Both the position numbers and the translations under genes were made by a program. The notes under the pieces are model-generated. The model searched no databases, was not told the origin of the DNA, and saw only the letters and a program-made list of their open reading frames with translations. This document shows, piece by piece, positions 54,613 through 64,000 of a stretch of DNA of 64,000 bases (its first letter is position 1; every line of letters starts with the position of its first letter). The stretch lies in assembly GCF_036898095.1 (NCBI RefSeq), contig NC_090746.1:56529899-56593898 (forward strand). The letters are read 5' to 3'. The DNA comes from Palaemon carinicauda. Its lineage: Eukaryota; Arthropoda; Malacostraca; Decapoda; Palaemonidae.

Positions 54613-56868
54613 GTCTGACGGAGCCGGACACAAGATCATGGTACTGCTGCACAGTCTGTGAACTGTCAACCATGGGGAAGCGAGGAAGTACAGTGACAAC
54701 CCGAAGCTGTCTAGACTGTCTGGGTCGTACAGACAACTCCTTATCGGGTTGCTGAGGTTGCCGCACTGCGTCACAACAAGTCACTTCTGGTGGTTGTTGA
54801 ACGTCTTCCCAGTGACACACTGACTCCGTAAACAAAAAATCCTCTAACAAGGACTAAGCTTGGACTGCATGTCTTGCAACACAACTCAAGGTCTATGGGA
54901 GCAGGTGTGGTAACAGACGGGGTTAGCGACTGAAGTGGAACCATTACCCTCCCTGGAAGCATGCTATGCTTAAATAAAAGTCCATAGGAGGCTAAGCAGC
55001 TAAAGGCTCCTCTCCAAATGACAGAGTCCTCAAGGGAAAATCAGAAGGAGGGAGAATAGCACTTTCTCATCTACAGGAACCATATCCGAGAAAAGCTAAG
55101 TTCTCTCAGTGAGGGTTTCACTGGTGCAAAAGCAGCAGACTAGAAGGCAACGTTATGAAACTGCTTGACAGTCTAGTGAGTTGGCAACAACCAAAGATGT
55201 GTGACTGAGAAGCATGCGGTAAGGTATGCAGAGCATGCTGTATGCAGAGCATGCTGTAAGGTAAGCAGAGCATGTTGCATGGCGTGCGGCTTATGCTGCA
55301 TGGGATGAGGCTCATGCTGCATGGGATGAGGCTCATGCTGCATGGTATGAGACTCATGCTGCATGGGATGAGGCTCAAGCTGCAAGGGATGAGGCTTATG
55401 CCGCATGCGTTGAGGAGGATGCCGCATAGTATGAGGCTCCTGCCTCATGGGTTGAGGCGGTTGCCGCATAGCATGAGGCTCCTGCCTCATGGTTTGAGGA
55501 GGATGCCGCATAGCATGAGGCTCCTCATAGCATGAGACTCCTGCCTCATGGGTTGAGGAGGATGCCGCATAGCATGAGGCTCCTGCCTCATGGGTTGAGG
55601 AGGATGCCGCATAGCATGAGGCTGCCTCATGGGTAGAGGAGGATGTCGCATAGCATGAGGCTCCTGCCTCATGGGTTGAGGAGGATGCCGCATAGCATGA
55701 GGCTCCTGCCTCATGGTTTGAGGAGGATGCCGCATAGCATGAGGCTCCTGTGAGGTTCCTGCCTCAAGAGTTGCGTCTGCCTCAAGGGTTGAGGAGGTAG
55801 CTGCGCAGAGAGAGGCTCATGCTGTGAAGAATGCGGTTGCTGCATGCGTTGAGGCGGCTGCCTCATAGCATGAGGTTCCTCAAGAGTTGAGGCTCTTGCC
55901 TCAAGAGTTGAGGTTCTTGCCTCAAGAGTGGAGGTGGCTGCCGCAAGAGTTGAGGTTGCTGCCTCAAGGATGGTGGAGGTTGCCGCAACGCAAGAGGTTG
56001 CTGCCTCGAGGATGGAGGAGGTTGTCGCAACACATGAAGCTCCTGCCTCAAGGGTAGAGGAGGTTGCTGCAAAGCATAAGGCTCCTGCCTCAAGTGTTGA
56101 GGAGGTTGCCGCATAGCAAGAGGCTCCTGCCTCAAGGAAAGTGGAGGTTGCTGCACAGCGCTGGTATCTGGCAACTCCCAATGCGGCAGCTCACGTGTGG
56201 AGGTAGGTTGAGGAACCTCAACATCATACATCTGGCAGGGTGGACTGCGCAGAGGTGGAGTTGAGGCGGCTGCCTCATGAGCGCTCGCAGGAGGAGGTGT
56301 GCTAACCTTCTCTGCCTGAAACTCCTGTATCAACACCGCAAGCTGAGACTGCATTGTCAGCAGCATAGACCACTAGAGTTTAAGAAAGACAACAACAAAC
56401 GGAGCTACTGTCCGTTGAAACTGAGGGTCTAAAACAGCTGGTGCGGCAACAGACGGAGTTACTGTCTGTTGCGATACCACCTTGCCTCTCTGGGAGGTGT
56501 GCAGTTGTCGTACTGCAGCAAGTCCGAACTGACCCAGTGCTAATGGCACCACCTAGGAGTTGGACTTGCGCGGAAGGGACCGACTTGCACTTAAAAGCTG
56601 CAAGATTTGGTCCATGGTTTCTGCGAGAAACCTCTTCCGCAGACGAGGAATAAAAGGGCTCTCTCGTCTTTGTGTGGGTGGGGTGATCACGTCGGCTACG
56701 TGAGTTGGTAACACCCGAAACCACGGAGGGAAACGTCTGTTTGTCGATCAAGGCCTGCTGAACCCATAAGTCCTTCGACATTACTTCTCCCCTGGGCTTG
56801 GGAGCTTGTAAGAGGTCCCAGACTAGGCGAACAACTGGCACGAACAGACGAACCCTCGAACGCAACAC
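54613..56868 (-). pseudogene. gag of element E with expanded coding repeat
   Basis: The start near 56,868 reads RVRLFVPVVRLVWDLLQAPK, PRGEVMSKDLWVQQALIDKQ. A short conserved stretch, SQLAVLIQEFQAEKVSTPPP, lies near 56,290-56,360. It is shared with F (TQLAAVMQEFRAEKV). Then follows a long Pro/Gln/Met-rich tandem repeat (55,210-56,160). The tail has VQQPPEVTCCDAVRQPQQPD and SSQTVQQYHDLVSGSV, where it is joined to RT. The frame changes several times, so the product is uncertain. It is assigned to gag by position and by similarity to F. Confidence 0.6.
55210..56160 (-). repeat. coding minisatellite in gag of element E
   Basis: Two unit types adjoin. At 55,210-55,745 units of about 42 bp (halves GAGGAGGATGCCGCATAGCA and TGAGGCTCCTGCCTCATGG) encode MRHPPQPMRQEPHA on the minus strand. 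At 55,860-56,160 the units change to CTCAAG-containing forms reading LRQPPPLLRQEP. All have lengths in multiples of three or nearly so. Element F has a different repeat at the corresponding place. It is not a CRISPR array: units adjoin without unique spacers. Confidence 0.85.
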
Positions 56869-58068
56869 TGTAACACTTTGCGCTTATCACTTTATCACTT
56901 TTGATTTTCTGTTTGCACTTATTTCACTGAACTCGAAACTTTAAGTGGTTTGTACCTGAAACACGCAATTCTATCCTTCATTAAAAGTTAGTAATTGCGA
57001 AAACAGTATTACAATGTAACAGAAAAACATAATGAAAGATAAATAATTCAGTGGCTGGAAAAGAGACTAAACACTAGATCAAATAAACTACGTTTAAAAT
57101 CTCTCACCGCATAAAGCCTGAGAACAAGAATAAAACTCTAGAAACGTTTACCTTCTTCCCCTAAAGAGACTAGGGAGAAGAGCAAAAACGATAACAACGT
57201 TACCCGCTTGAACGAAACGTTTATCCTCCTCTCTCTCCCTCCGTCTCTATCTCTCTCTCTCTCTCTCTTGACTTAGCACCTGAGAGAAGAGCCCAATTAT
57301 ATATATCGTTAAAACATATTATTGTTAAAGGAAAAAAAAACTGAAAGATTTCCCAAATAAAAAGTTCCTTTATTAGAATTAAAACCATTTAAGCTAAGAA
57401 AGAATGAACAAAACGCTAGAATCGGTTTACTCTTACTGCAACGTGACACCGTGATAGACTCTCTCTCTATCGTAACGATAGAGCGCAAGTTGAACGTTCT
57501 GAACGTCAACAACTGCAGAGACAAAACAAAACGTTAGTTCAACTTTGAAAACAGTACAAGACTATCAAAGAAATTCTTTCAAAAACATTAAAATAGCATA
57601 ATATGTTAACAGGTAAAAACGAAATGACGGGCTCAATGTTAATTAACTTCGGTTCCAAGAAAAGACCGCCTACTATTAGGAAAGGTCGAATATAAACAAA
57701 TATAAAAATTAATTTTAATAAGTTTATAATAAAAGGAAGTTAATCAAAGAGGCCTATAAAAGGCGGAGAGATATAAAATAAATCTATAACTTTGTTAAGC
57801 AAAATTAAGAGAGTCTATACTCTCTTCGACACCAACACTTCCGTCTAAGGGAAGGGTCGGCCATTTAAAAGTGAAAGAGAGTTCATACTCTCTTCGTACC
57901 AAAATTAAATCAAAAATTAAATCAAATTAATTCCAAAAACTTGCTAAGCTAATGATATAGCTTCCTGAATAGCGAAGGCTAAACTCTAGAGCAAATACAT
58001 CACCAAATCGTGAGCAATAACTCCAGAATCAACAGCGTATCCATGTAGGTCTAGCCGGAGGCACGACA
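56869..58068 (-). other. leader of element E, no gene
   Basis: This AT-rich leader runs between the gag start and the 5' inverted repeat, with a CT microsatellite at about 57,232-57,270. Bases 56,870-57,200 are close to the F leader at 63,660-64,000, which supports a common origin. No ORF of note is present. Confidence 0.6.
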
Positions 58069-58239
58069 GAGGAAAAATTGAGGTGGTGTTGACAAGAAGT
58101 ACTGGAGTACCTGACCACAGATGGCGCTGTGGTGTTCACCCCCACCTGTATAGCGATCGCTGGCGTATCCCGACCGTAGATTTCTGTCGGCAACAGAGTT
58201 GACAGCTACATGATTATCGGGTAAGATTAATATTGAAAA
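58069..58239 (-). repeat. 5' inverted repeat of element E
   Basis: This is the complement of 51,601-51,768. The outer end CGGGTAAGATTAATATTGAA to 58,239 pairs with the right half of the ICR. It is followed by TATCCAAATT of the interrupted small element. Confidence 0.88.
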
Positions 58240-58677
58240 TATCCAAATTCAACTGATATTTGCTAATTTTCAAATTACTTCAAATTTTACTTTTCCTTCC
58301 TACGAGACTATAAAAACCCATATCCTTTATAAACAAAACACCTTCCTCAAGTGGGAGGTTATCTCATGGAACATGACTAAGATCAGTCTGTCTACTCACA
58401 CAAACACCAACTTTTTGGTCAAGAAAATCAGTAGGGAACTACAGTACTACAAAGAATGATTAATCACTATATACTGATAAAAGGCATACCGTAAAGGGAT
58501 TACAGTATATAACTTAAAAATCAATTTGTGGCAATTAGCAGATGCAAACTTGGGAGTAATACAACGAAGGAACCATATAAGTAACAACTATGTACAGTTT
58601 CAAAAGAGAATCCCTGATTTATGTATATAATGATATATTAACAGATTAAGAACTTTTGAGACTTTAAGATACCTAAA
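58240..58677. other. spacer between elements E and F, no gene
   Basis: This is AT-rich host-like DNA. The first 9 bases complete the small element split by E. I see no exon of the photolyase gene here. Confidence 0.5.
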
Positions 58678-59017
58678 ATGTTATTTTCATTAGTAAAATA
58701 AATTTTTGAATATACTTACCCGATGATCATATATATAGCTGTCAGCTCTGCTGCCCGACAGAAAAACCTACGGGCGGAATACGCCAGCGATCGCTATACA
58801 GGTGGGGGTGTACATCAACAGCGCCATCTGTCAAGTAGGTACTCAAGTACTCGATGTCAACAAAGAACCAATTTTCTCCTCTGTCCACTGGGTCTCTATT
58901 GGGGAGGACGGGTGGGTCCTTTAATTTATGATCATCGGGTAAGTATATTCAAAAATTTATTTTACTAATGAAAATAACATTTTCCAATATTAAACTTACC
59001 CGATGATCATATAGCTG
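58678..59017 (-). repeat. 3' inverted repeat and ICR of element F
   Basis: The outer end ATGTTATTTTCATTAGTAAA at 58,678 reappears as complement at 58,960-58,980, followed by TTTCCAATATTAAACTTACC, the expected complement of the 5' outer end. It is the same module as in E at 51,573-51,903, with a GATGATCATATA variant. Confidence 0.85.
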
Positions 59018-59331
59018 ATTCACACCCAGGGGGGTGGGTAGAGACCAGCATTACATGTTGACATTATTATGAGCTAAGTATTCCGTATTTCATTTTAGCA
59101 GTTATTCAAAATAACAAACATAAAATAAATAAGTACCTGGTAAGGAAGTCGACTTGAACAATTACTCTGCCCTTTTTAAGTACGTCTTCCTTACTGAGCC
59201 TCGCGATCCTCATAGGATGCTGAGCGACTCCTAGGAGCTGAAGTATGAAGGGTTGCAACCCATACTAAAGGTCCTCATCAAAACCTCTAATCTAGGCGCT
59301 TCTCAAGAAATGACTTTGACCACCCGCCAAA
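59018..59331. other. 3' untranslated region of element F, no gene
   Basis: This is homologous to 51,904-52,288 in E. I see no gene. Confidence 0.5.
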
Positions 59332-60500
59332 TCAAGTAGGATGCGAAAGGCTTCTTAGCCTTCCGGACAACCCAAAAACAATAATAAAACATTTCAAGAG
59401 AAAGATTAAAAAGGTTATGGAATTAGGGAATTGTAGTGGTGGAGCCCTCACCACTACTGCACTCGTTTCTACGAATGGTCCCAGATTGTAGCAGTTCTCG
59501 TAAAGAGACTGGACATTCTTAAGATAAAAGACGCGAACACTGATTTGCTTTTCCAATAGGTTGCGTCGAATATCTTTGCAGAGATCTATTTTATTTAAAG
59601 GCCACGGAAGTTGCGACAGCTCTAACTTCGTGTGTCCTTACCTTCAGCAAAGCTTGGTCTTCCTCATTCAGATGGGAATGAGCTTCTCGTATTAACAGTC
59701 TGATAAAATAGGATAAAGCATTCTCTGACATAGGCAAAGATGGATTCTTAACTGAACACCATAAAGCTTCAGACGGGCCTCGTAAAGGTTTTAAAATAGA
59801 ACTTAAGAGCTCTTACAGGACATAATACTCTTTCTAGTTCATTTCCAACCATACGATAAGTTTGGAATATCGAACGATATTGGTCAAGGCCGAGAAGGCA
59901 GCTCGTGTTTGGCTAGAAAACCAAGTTGTAGAACATGTAGCCGTTTCGGATGAGAATCCGATGTTCTTGCTGAAGGCATGAATCTCACTGACTCTTTTAG
60001 CTGTGGTTAAGCATATCAGGAAAAGAGTCTTAAAGGTGAGATCTTTCAGGGAGGCTGATTGAAGCGGTTCGAACCTGTCTGACATAAGGAATCTTAGTAC
60101 CACGTCTAAATTCCAACCAGGTGTAACCAAACGACGCTCCTTCGTGGTCTCAAAAGACTTAAGGAGGTCCTGTAGATCTTTATTGTTGGAAAGATCTAAG
60201 CCTCTTTGACGGAAGACTGATGCCAACATGCTTCTGTAACCCTTGATAGTGGGAGCTGAAAGAGATCGTTCTTTCCTCAGATATAAGAGAAAGTCAGCTA
60301 TTTGAGTTACAGAGGTACTGGTCGAGGATACGGATACTGACTTGCACCAGTTTCGGAAGATTTCCCACTTCGATTGGTAGATTCTAAGGGTGGATGTTCT
60401 CCTTGCTCTAGCAAACGCTCTGGTTGCCTCCTTCGAAAAGCCTCTAGCTCTTGAGAGTCTTTCGATAGTCTGAAGGCAGTCAGACGAAGAGCGTGGAGGC
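59332..60500 (-). pseudogene. tyrosine recombinase of element F
   Basis: Fragments in order: KSFETTKERRLVTPGWNLDV and CLTTAKRVSEIHAFS (first Arg) in 59,834-60,229, then frame breaks. The C-terminal stretch at 59,332-59,556 has VRVFYLKNVQSLYENCYN with the Tyr nucleophile. The segment with the His-x-x-Arg pair, near 59,620, is in another frame. The N-terminal helical part lies near 60,230-60,500. It is more decayed than the copy in E. Confidence 0.75.
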
Positions 60501-61320
60501 CTTGGTGTACCTTCTTAACGCGTGGCTGACGTAGAAGGTCCACCCTTAGGGGAAGTGTTCTGGGAACGTCTACTAGCCATCGAAGTACCTCGGTGAGTCA
60601 TCCTCTCGCGGGCCAGAGGGAAGCAACTAGCGTCAACCTTGTCCCTTCGTGAGAGGCGAACTTCTGCAGTACCTTGTTGACAATCTTGAACGGAGGGAAT
60701 GCATATAGATCTAGATGTGACCAATCTAGTAGAAATGCATCTATATGAACTACTGCTGGGTCCGGGATAGGTGAGCAAACTATTGGGAGCCTCTTGGTCA
60801 TCGAGGTTGTGAAGAGATCTATGGTTGGCTGGCCCCAGGTGGCCCAAAGTCTCTTGCATACATCCTTGTGGAGTGTCCATTCTGTTGGAATTATTTGTCC
60901 CTTCCGACTGAGACAATCTGCTATGACATTCAAGTTGCCTTGGATGAACCTCGTTACTAGTGAAAAGTCTAGACCTGTTGACCAGGTGAGGAGGTCCCTT
61001 GCGATCTCGTACCATGTCAGAGAGTAGGTCCCTCCTTGCTTGGAGATGTACGTCAAAGCCGTGTGTTGTCCGAGTTCACCTCCACCACTTTGCCTTGAAG
61101 GAGAGACCTGAAGCTTTTCCAGGTCAGACGTACTGCCAGCAGCTTCTTGCAGTTGAAATGCATTGTCCTTTGACTCGAGTTCCATAATCCCGAGCATTCC
61201 CTACCGTCTAATGTCGCACCCCAGCCTACGTCCGATGCGTCCGAGAAGAGAACGTGGTTGGGAGTCTGAACAGTCAGGGGAAGACCCTTTCTAAGGTTGA
61301 AAAAGTCCTTTCACCAAGTC
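60307..61320 (-). pseudogene. RNase H domain of element F
   Basis: The frame 60,598-61,197 contains TALTYISKQGGTYSLTWYEI, RFIQGNLNVIADCLSRKGQI (Asp), TIDLFTTSMTKRLPIVCSPI and LDWSHLDLYAFPPFKIVNKV. The first motif (SDASDVGWG-like) lies near 61,220-61,250. A break near 61,060 disrupts the second Asp motif. The extension overlaps the YR start at the left end. Confidence 0.75.
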
Positions 61321-61545
61321 AGACCAGACTTTAACTTTCCGGAAATCGGGATCGAGACCGCTTTAGCGTCTTGTCCTTTTTCCAGTGAAAAGCTAGATGG
61401 TATAGAAGAGGACGGAGGTGTAGTCTTCCTAGTGACACAAATTGAACCACGGATGACAGAGTCCTTACCAGACTCATCCACAGCCTGACAGGGCAGTGTT
61501 CCTTCTTCAGCATCTTCTGGATGGATAGCAGGGCTGGGGGTTGAT
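61321..61545 (-). pseudogene. RT remnant of element F, end of thumb only
   Basis: It reads LLSIQKMLKKEHCPVRLWMS and SLGRLHLRPLLYHLAFHWKK, the segment between the YLGM motif and RNase H. The catalytic box, YLGM and everything before them are missing. The sequence is joined to gag-type codons near 61,545. The deletion extends further into RT than that of E. Confidence 0.65.
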
Positions 61546-62363
61546 CGTCTTGTTCAGCAACGTCCTCATCAGAGGGTTCCTCATCCGAAACTGATGAGGA
61601 AACGGCAACGGAGTGGGCAACGTCTGACTCGCTGAATCCGGTCGCACTGGTGGAAGCGTGACGGAGCCGGACGCAATATCATGGTACTGCTGCACAGTCT
61701 GTGAACTGTCAACCATGGGGACGCGAGGAAGTACAGCGTCAACCTGAAACTGTCTAGACTGTCTGGGTTGTGCAGTCAACACCCTACCGGGTTGCTGAGG
61801 TTGACGCACTGCGTCACAACAAGTCACCTCTGCTGGTTGTTGAACGTCTTCCTAGTGACACACTGAACGTCAACAACCACCTCCGAGCGTCGCTTAACGT
61901 CAACGTGCGACTGGCAACCCACACTGGGTCGCATCGGTGGAGGAACCACCTCAACTGGCGGACGCGAGTAGAATACCTCAGCGTCAACAGGGCGCACAAC
62001 CAACCGGTAGGAAGGTTGTTGGCCAGAAGGTTCTTCTCCGTATTAAGTCCTCTATCAAGGACACAAGCTTGGACTGCATGTCTTGCAGCAAAGCCCATTA
62101 GGGTCTACGGGAGCAGGTGTGGCAACAGACGGGGTTAGCGACTGAAGCGGAACCATTTACCATCCCTGGAAGCCTTGTTATGTGTGACATAATAGTACAG
62201 CAAAACTTCAAAGGCTCGACAAAAGTTCATAGGAGGCTAAGCAGCTTAAGGCTCCTCTCCAAATGACAGAGTCCTCAAAGGAATATCAGTAGGAGGGAGA
62301 ACAGCACTTTCTCATTTACAGGAACCTTGTCCGAGAAAAGCTAGGTTATCTCAGTGAGGGTCT

Positions 62364-62660
62364 CACTGGTGCATTAGCAGCAGACCAGAAGGCAACGTTA
62401 TGTAACTGCATGACAGTCTGTGAACTGTCAAAAACTGAACTGTCAACCACAACAGGTGCGTGAGGACATGCAGCACTGGTGCATTAGCAGCAGACCCGAA
62501 GGCAACGTTATGTAACTGCAGACAGTCTGTGAACTGTCAAAAAACTGAACTGTCAACCACAACAGGCGCGTGAGGACATACAGCACTGGTGCATTAGTAG
62601 CAGACCAGAAGGCAACGTTACTGCTTGACAGTCTGTGAGCTGGCAACAACCAAAGCTGTG
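62364..62660. repeat. 110-bp tandem repeat in gag region of element F
   Basis: Units start at 62,364, 62,474 and 62,584 with CACTGGTGCATTAG. They contain CAGTCTGTGAACTGTCAA and a CAACCACAACAGG stretch. There are two full copies and one partial. Element E has a single copy of the start of this unit near 55,108. Confidence 0.88.
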
Positions 62661-62879
62661 TGGGGAAGCCTCAACTCCTGACTGACTAGTCTGCTGCGGG
62701 CGAGTGGCGGTAACCACAGTGGGTTGCGGAGGCTAACGCACCGTGTCAAAACACGGCAGCTTAACTCCACCCTCCTGTTGTTGTGGTAGCACACATACGT
62801 CAACGGAGTGCTCCGTGCGTCTGTGGGAGTCAGCATGCGTCTGGCAGGGTCGACTGCGCATGGGTGGAGGAGCTCTCAC

Positions 62880-63130
62880 AGCCAGAGTGTGGGAGCAGGC
62901 AGCCGCAGCGTCTGCTGGGCGCACAACCGTGGCAGGTTGTAGGCAAACGGGTGCATCGTCAACCTTCTCCGCAGTCGGAGTGTGGGAGCAGGCAGCCTCA
63001 GCGTGAGCTGGGCGCACAACCGTGGCAGGTTGTAGGCAAACGGGTGCATCGTCAACCTTCTCCGCAGTCGGAGTGTGGGAGCAGGCAGCCTCAGCGTGAG
63101 CTGGGCGCACAACCGTGGCAGGTTGTAGGC
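62880..63130 (-). repeat. 93-bp coding tandem repeat in gag of element F
   Basis: Nearly three copies of a 93-bp unit encode EKVDDAPVCLQPATVVRPAH plus 11 further residues on the minus strand. The length keeps the frame. The second and third copies are almost identical, which points to recent expansion. Confidence 0.88.
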
Positions 63131-63660
63131 TAACGGGTGCAGCGTTAACCTTCTCCGCACGAAACTCCTGCATAACCGCAGCTAATTGAGTCTGCATAGA
63201 CTGCAGTAAAGACCACTTAGGGTCTACAAAAGCGGCAACAGACGGAGCTACTGTCCGTTGTGACTGAGGGTCTAAAAAAGCGGGTGCGGCAACAGACGGA
63301 GTTACTGCCTGTTGCGGTACCACCTTGCCTCTCTTGGGAGGTGTGCAGTCGTCGGAGACTGCAGCGAGTCCGAACTGACCCAGTGGCTACACCTGGGCCG
63401 TTGGACTTGCGCGGAAGGGACCGACTTGCACTTAATAAGCTGCGAGACCTTGGTCCAAGGTTTCTCGTCTTTGTGTGGGTGGGGCGATCTTGGTAGATAC
63501 GCCCGAAACCACGGAGGGAAAAACGTCTGTTCGCTGATCAAGGCCTGAGGAACCCATAAGTCGTTCGACATTACTTCTCCCCTGGGCTTGGGAGCTTGCA
63601 AGAGGTCCCGGACTAGGTGAACGACAGGCACGAACAGACGAACCCTCGGACGCAACACTG

Positions 63661-64000
63661 TAACACTTTGCGCATATCACTTTATCACTTTGATTTTCTG
63701 TTTTGCACTTATTTCACTGAAATCGAAACTTTTACTGATTTCTACCTGAAACACGCAATCCTACCCTTCATTAAAAGGTAGTAATTGCAAAAACAGTCGT
63801 ATAATGCAACAGAAAACAAACATAAAGATAAAGAATTCAGTGGCTGGGAAAGAGACTAAACACTAGATCAAATAAACTACGTTTACAATCTCTCACCGCA
63901 CATAGCCTAGGAACAAGAATAAAACCCTAGAAACGTTTTACCTTCTTCCCCTACAGCGACTAGGGAGGAGAGTAAAACGAGAACAACGTTACCCGCTTGA
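63661..64000 (-). other. leader of element F, no gene
   Basis: This is homologous to 56,870-57,210 of element E. I see no ORF. The window ends before the 5' inverted repeat. Confidence 0.6.

Larger units (their letters stand above)
51573..58239 (-). mobile_element. DIRS element E, complete ends, RT catalytic core deleted
   Basis: This is a DIRS element of 6,667 bp: 5' inverted repeat (58,069-58,239), leader, gag with a long tandem repeat, RT remnant, RNase H, YR, ICR (51,811-51,903) and 3' inverted repeat (51,573-51,768). The ends recombine into flanks that share GAAAAT, with no longer duplication. The RT part before the catalytic DD is missing, so it could move only with enzymes supplied by another element. 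It lies in the same orientation as the photolyase exon. Confidence 0.88.
61546..63660 (-). pseudogene. gag of element F
   Basis: The N-terminal part near 63,302-63,658 reads RVRLFVPVVHLVRDLLQAPK, PRGEVMSNDLWVPQALISEQ. The middle frame 62,733-63,323 has SLLQSMQTQLAAVMQEFRAE, then three 31-residue repeats, then PCQTHADSHRRTEHSVDVCV. The tail near 61,680-61,830 reads SSQTVQQYHDIASGSV, as in E. Frames change between these parts. Gag identity rests on position and similarity to E; there is no Cys cluster to confirm it. Confidence 0.6.
58678..64000 (-). mobile_element. DIRS element F, related to E, runs past the window end
   Basis: F has the same architecture as E: 3' inverted repeat, ICR (58,927-59,017), YR, RNase H, RT remnant, gag and leader. 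Protein and nucleotide similarity to E is clear over the whole length, but F has its own indels. Its RT deletion is larger than that of E. The 5' inverted repeat lies beyond 64,000. Confidence 0.85.

Noticed and set aside
55210..56160. CRISPR-like array
   Set aside because: Units are contiguous without unique spacers, they encode a regular peptide on the minus strand, and the surroundings are a eukaryotic retrotransposon.

Overview
This is a eukaryotic window with almost no host coding sequence. It is a nest of DIRS-type retrotransposons (reverse transcriptase + RNase H + tyrosine recombinase, inverted terminal repeats, internal complementary region). Nearly all of them lie on the minus strand and all carry breaks. 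The DIRS load, the pogo/Tigger-like and RTE-like repeats, the AT-rich spacer with TACAGTA-type words, and one recognisable exon of class II CPD photolyase suggest an arthropod, most probably a decapod crustacean. The organism assignment is inference.

Layout in plus coordinates. 1-1,648: fragment of a DIRS copy (Z) of 'C type'. 1,649-5,577: a second C-type copy (D), cut inside gag. 5,578-6,904: 5' half of gag and leader of an 'A/B-type' element. 6,905-7,423: 3' inverted repeat and half of the internal complementary region (ICR) of element B. 7,424-16,118: element A, complete from end to end, inserted inside B's ICR. 16,119-20,645: the rest of B (YR, RNase H, RT, 3' part of gag). 20,646-26,547: a C-type element (C) running into an assembly gap (26,548-27,047). 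27,048-43,548 repeats 10,068-26,547 almost base for base; C then continues to its 5' end at about 45,234.

The repeated 16.5 kb begins exactly at the right edge of the gap and, in the first copy, ends exactly at its left edge. That is the signature of two overlapping contigs (probably two haplotypes) placed side by side, so the real locus is about 47 kb. From 45,235 to 51,572 there is AT-rich single-copy-like DNA with a pogo/Tigger-like MITE, two decayed non-LTR retrotransposon 3' ends, the last exon of CPD photolyase (minus strand, 51,197-51,363) and two weaker candidate exons. From 51,573 come two related DIRS elements, E (complete ends, 51,573-58,239) and F (58,678 to beyond the window). 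Both have lost the catalytic part of RT. If the photolyase gene is intact, E and F sit in the intron before its last exon.

In a working DIRS element, gag packages the RNA, RT/RNase H copy it, the ICR templates a circular DNA, and the tyrosine recombinase inserts the circle without a target-site duplication. The sequence shows this cycle at work: ICRs made of the complements of both outer ends, insertions without TSDs at short shared cores, one element inside another's ICR, and an arrangement that looks like a circularly permuted element. I see no CRISPR array, rRNA, tRNA or bacterial-type operon.
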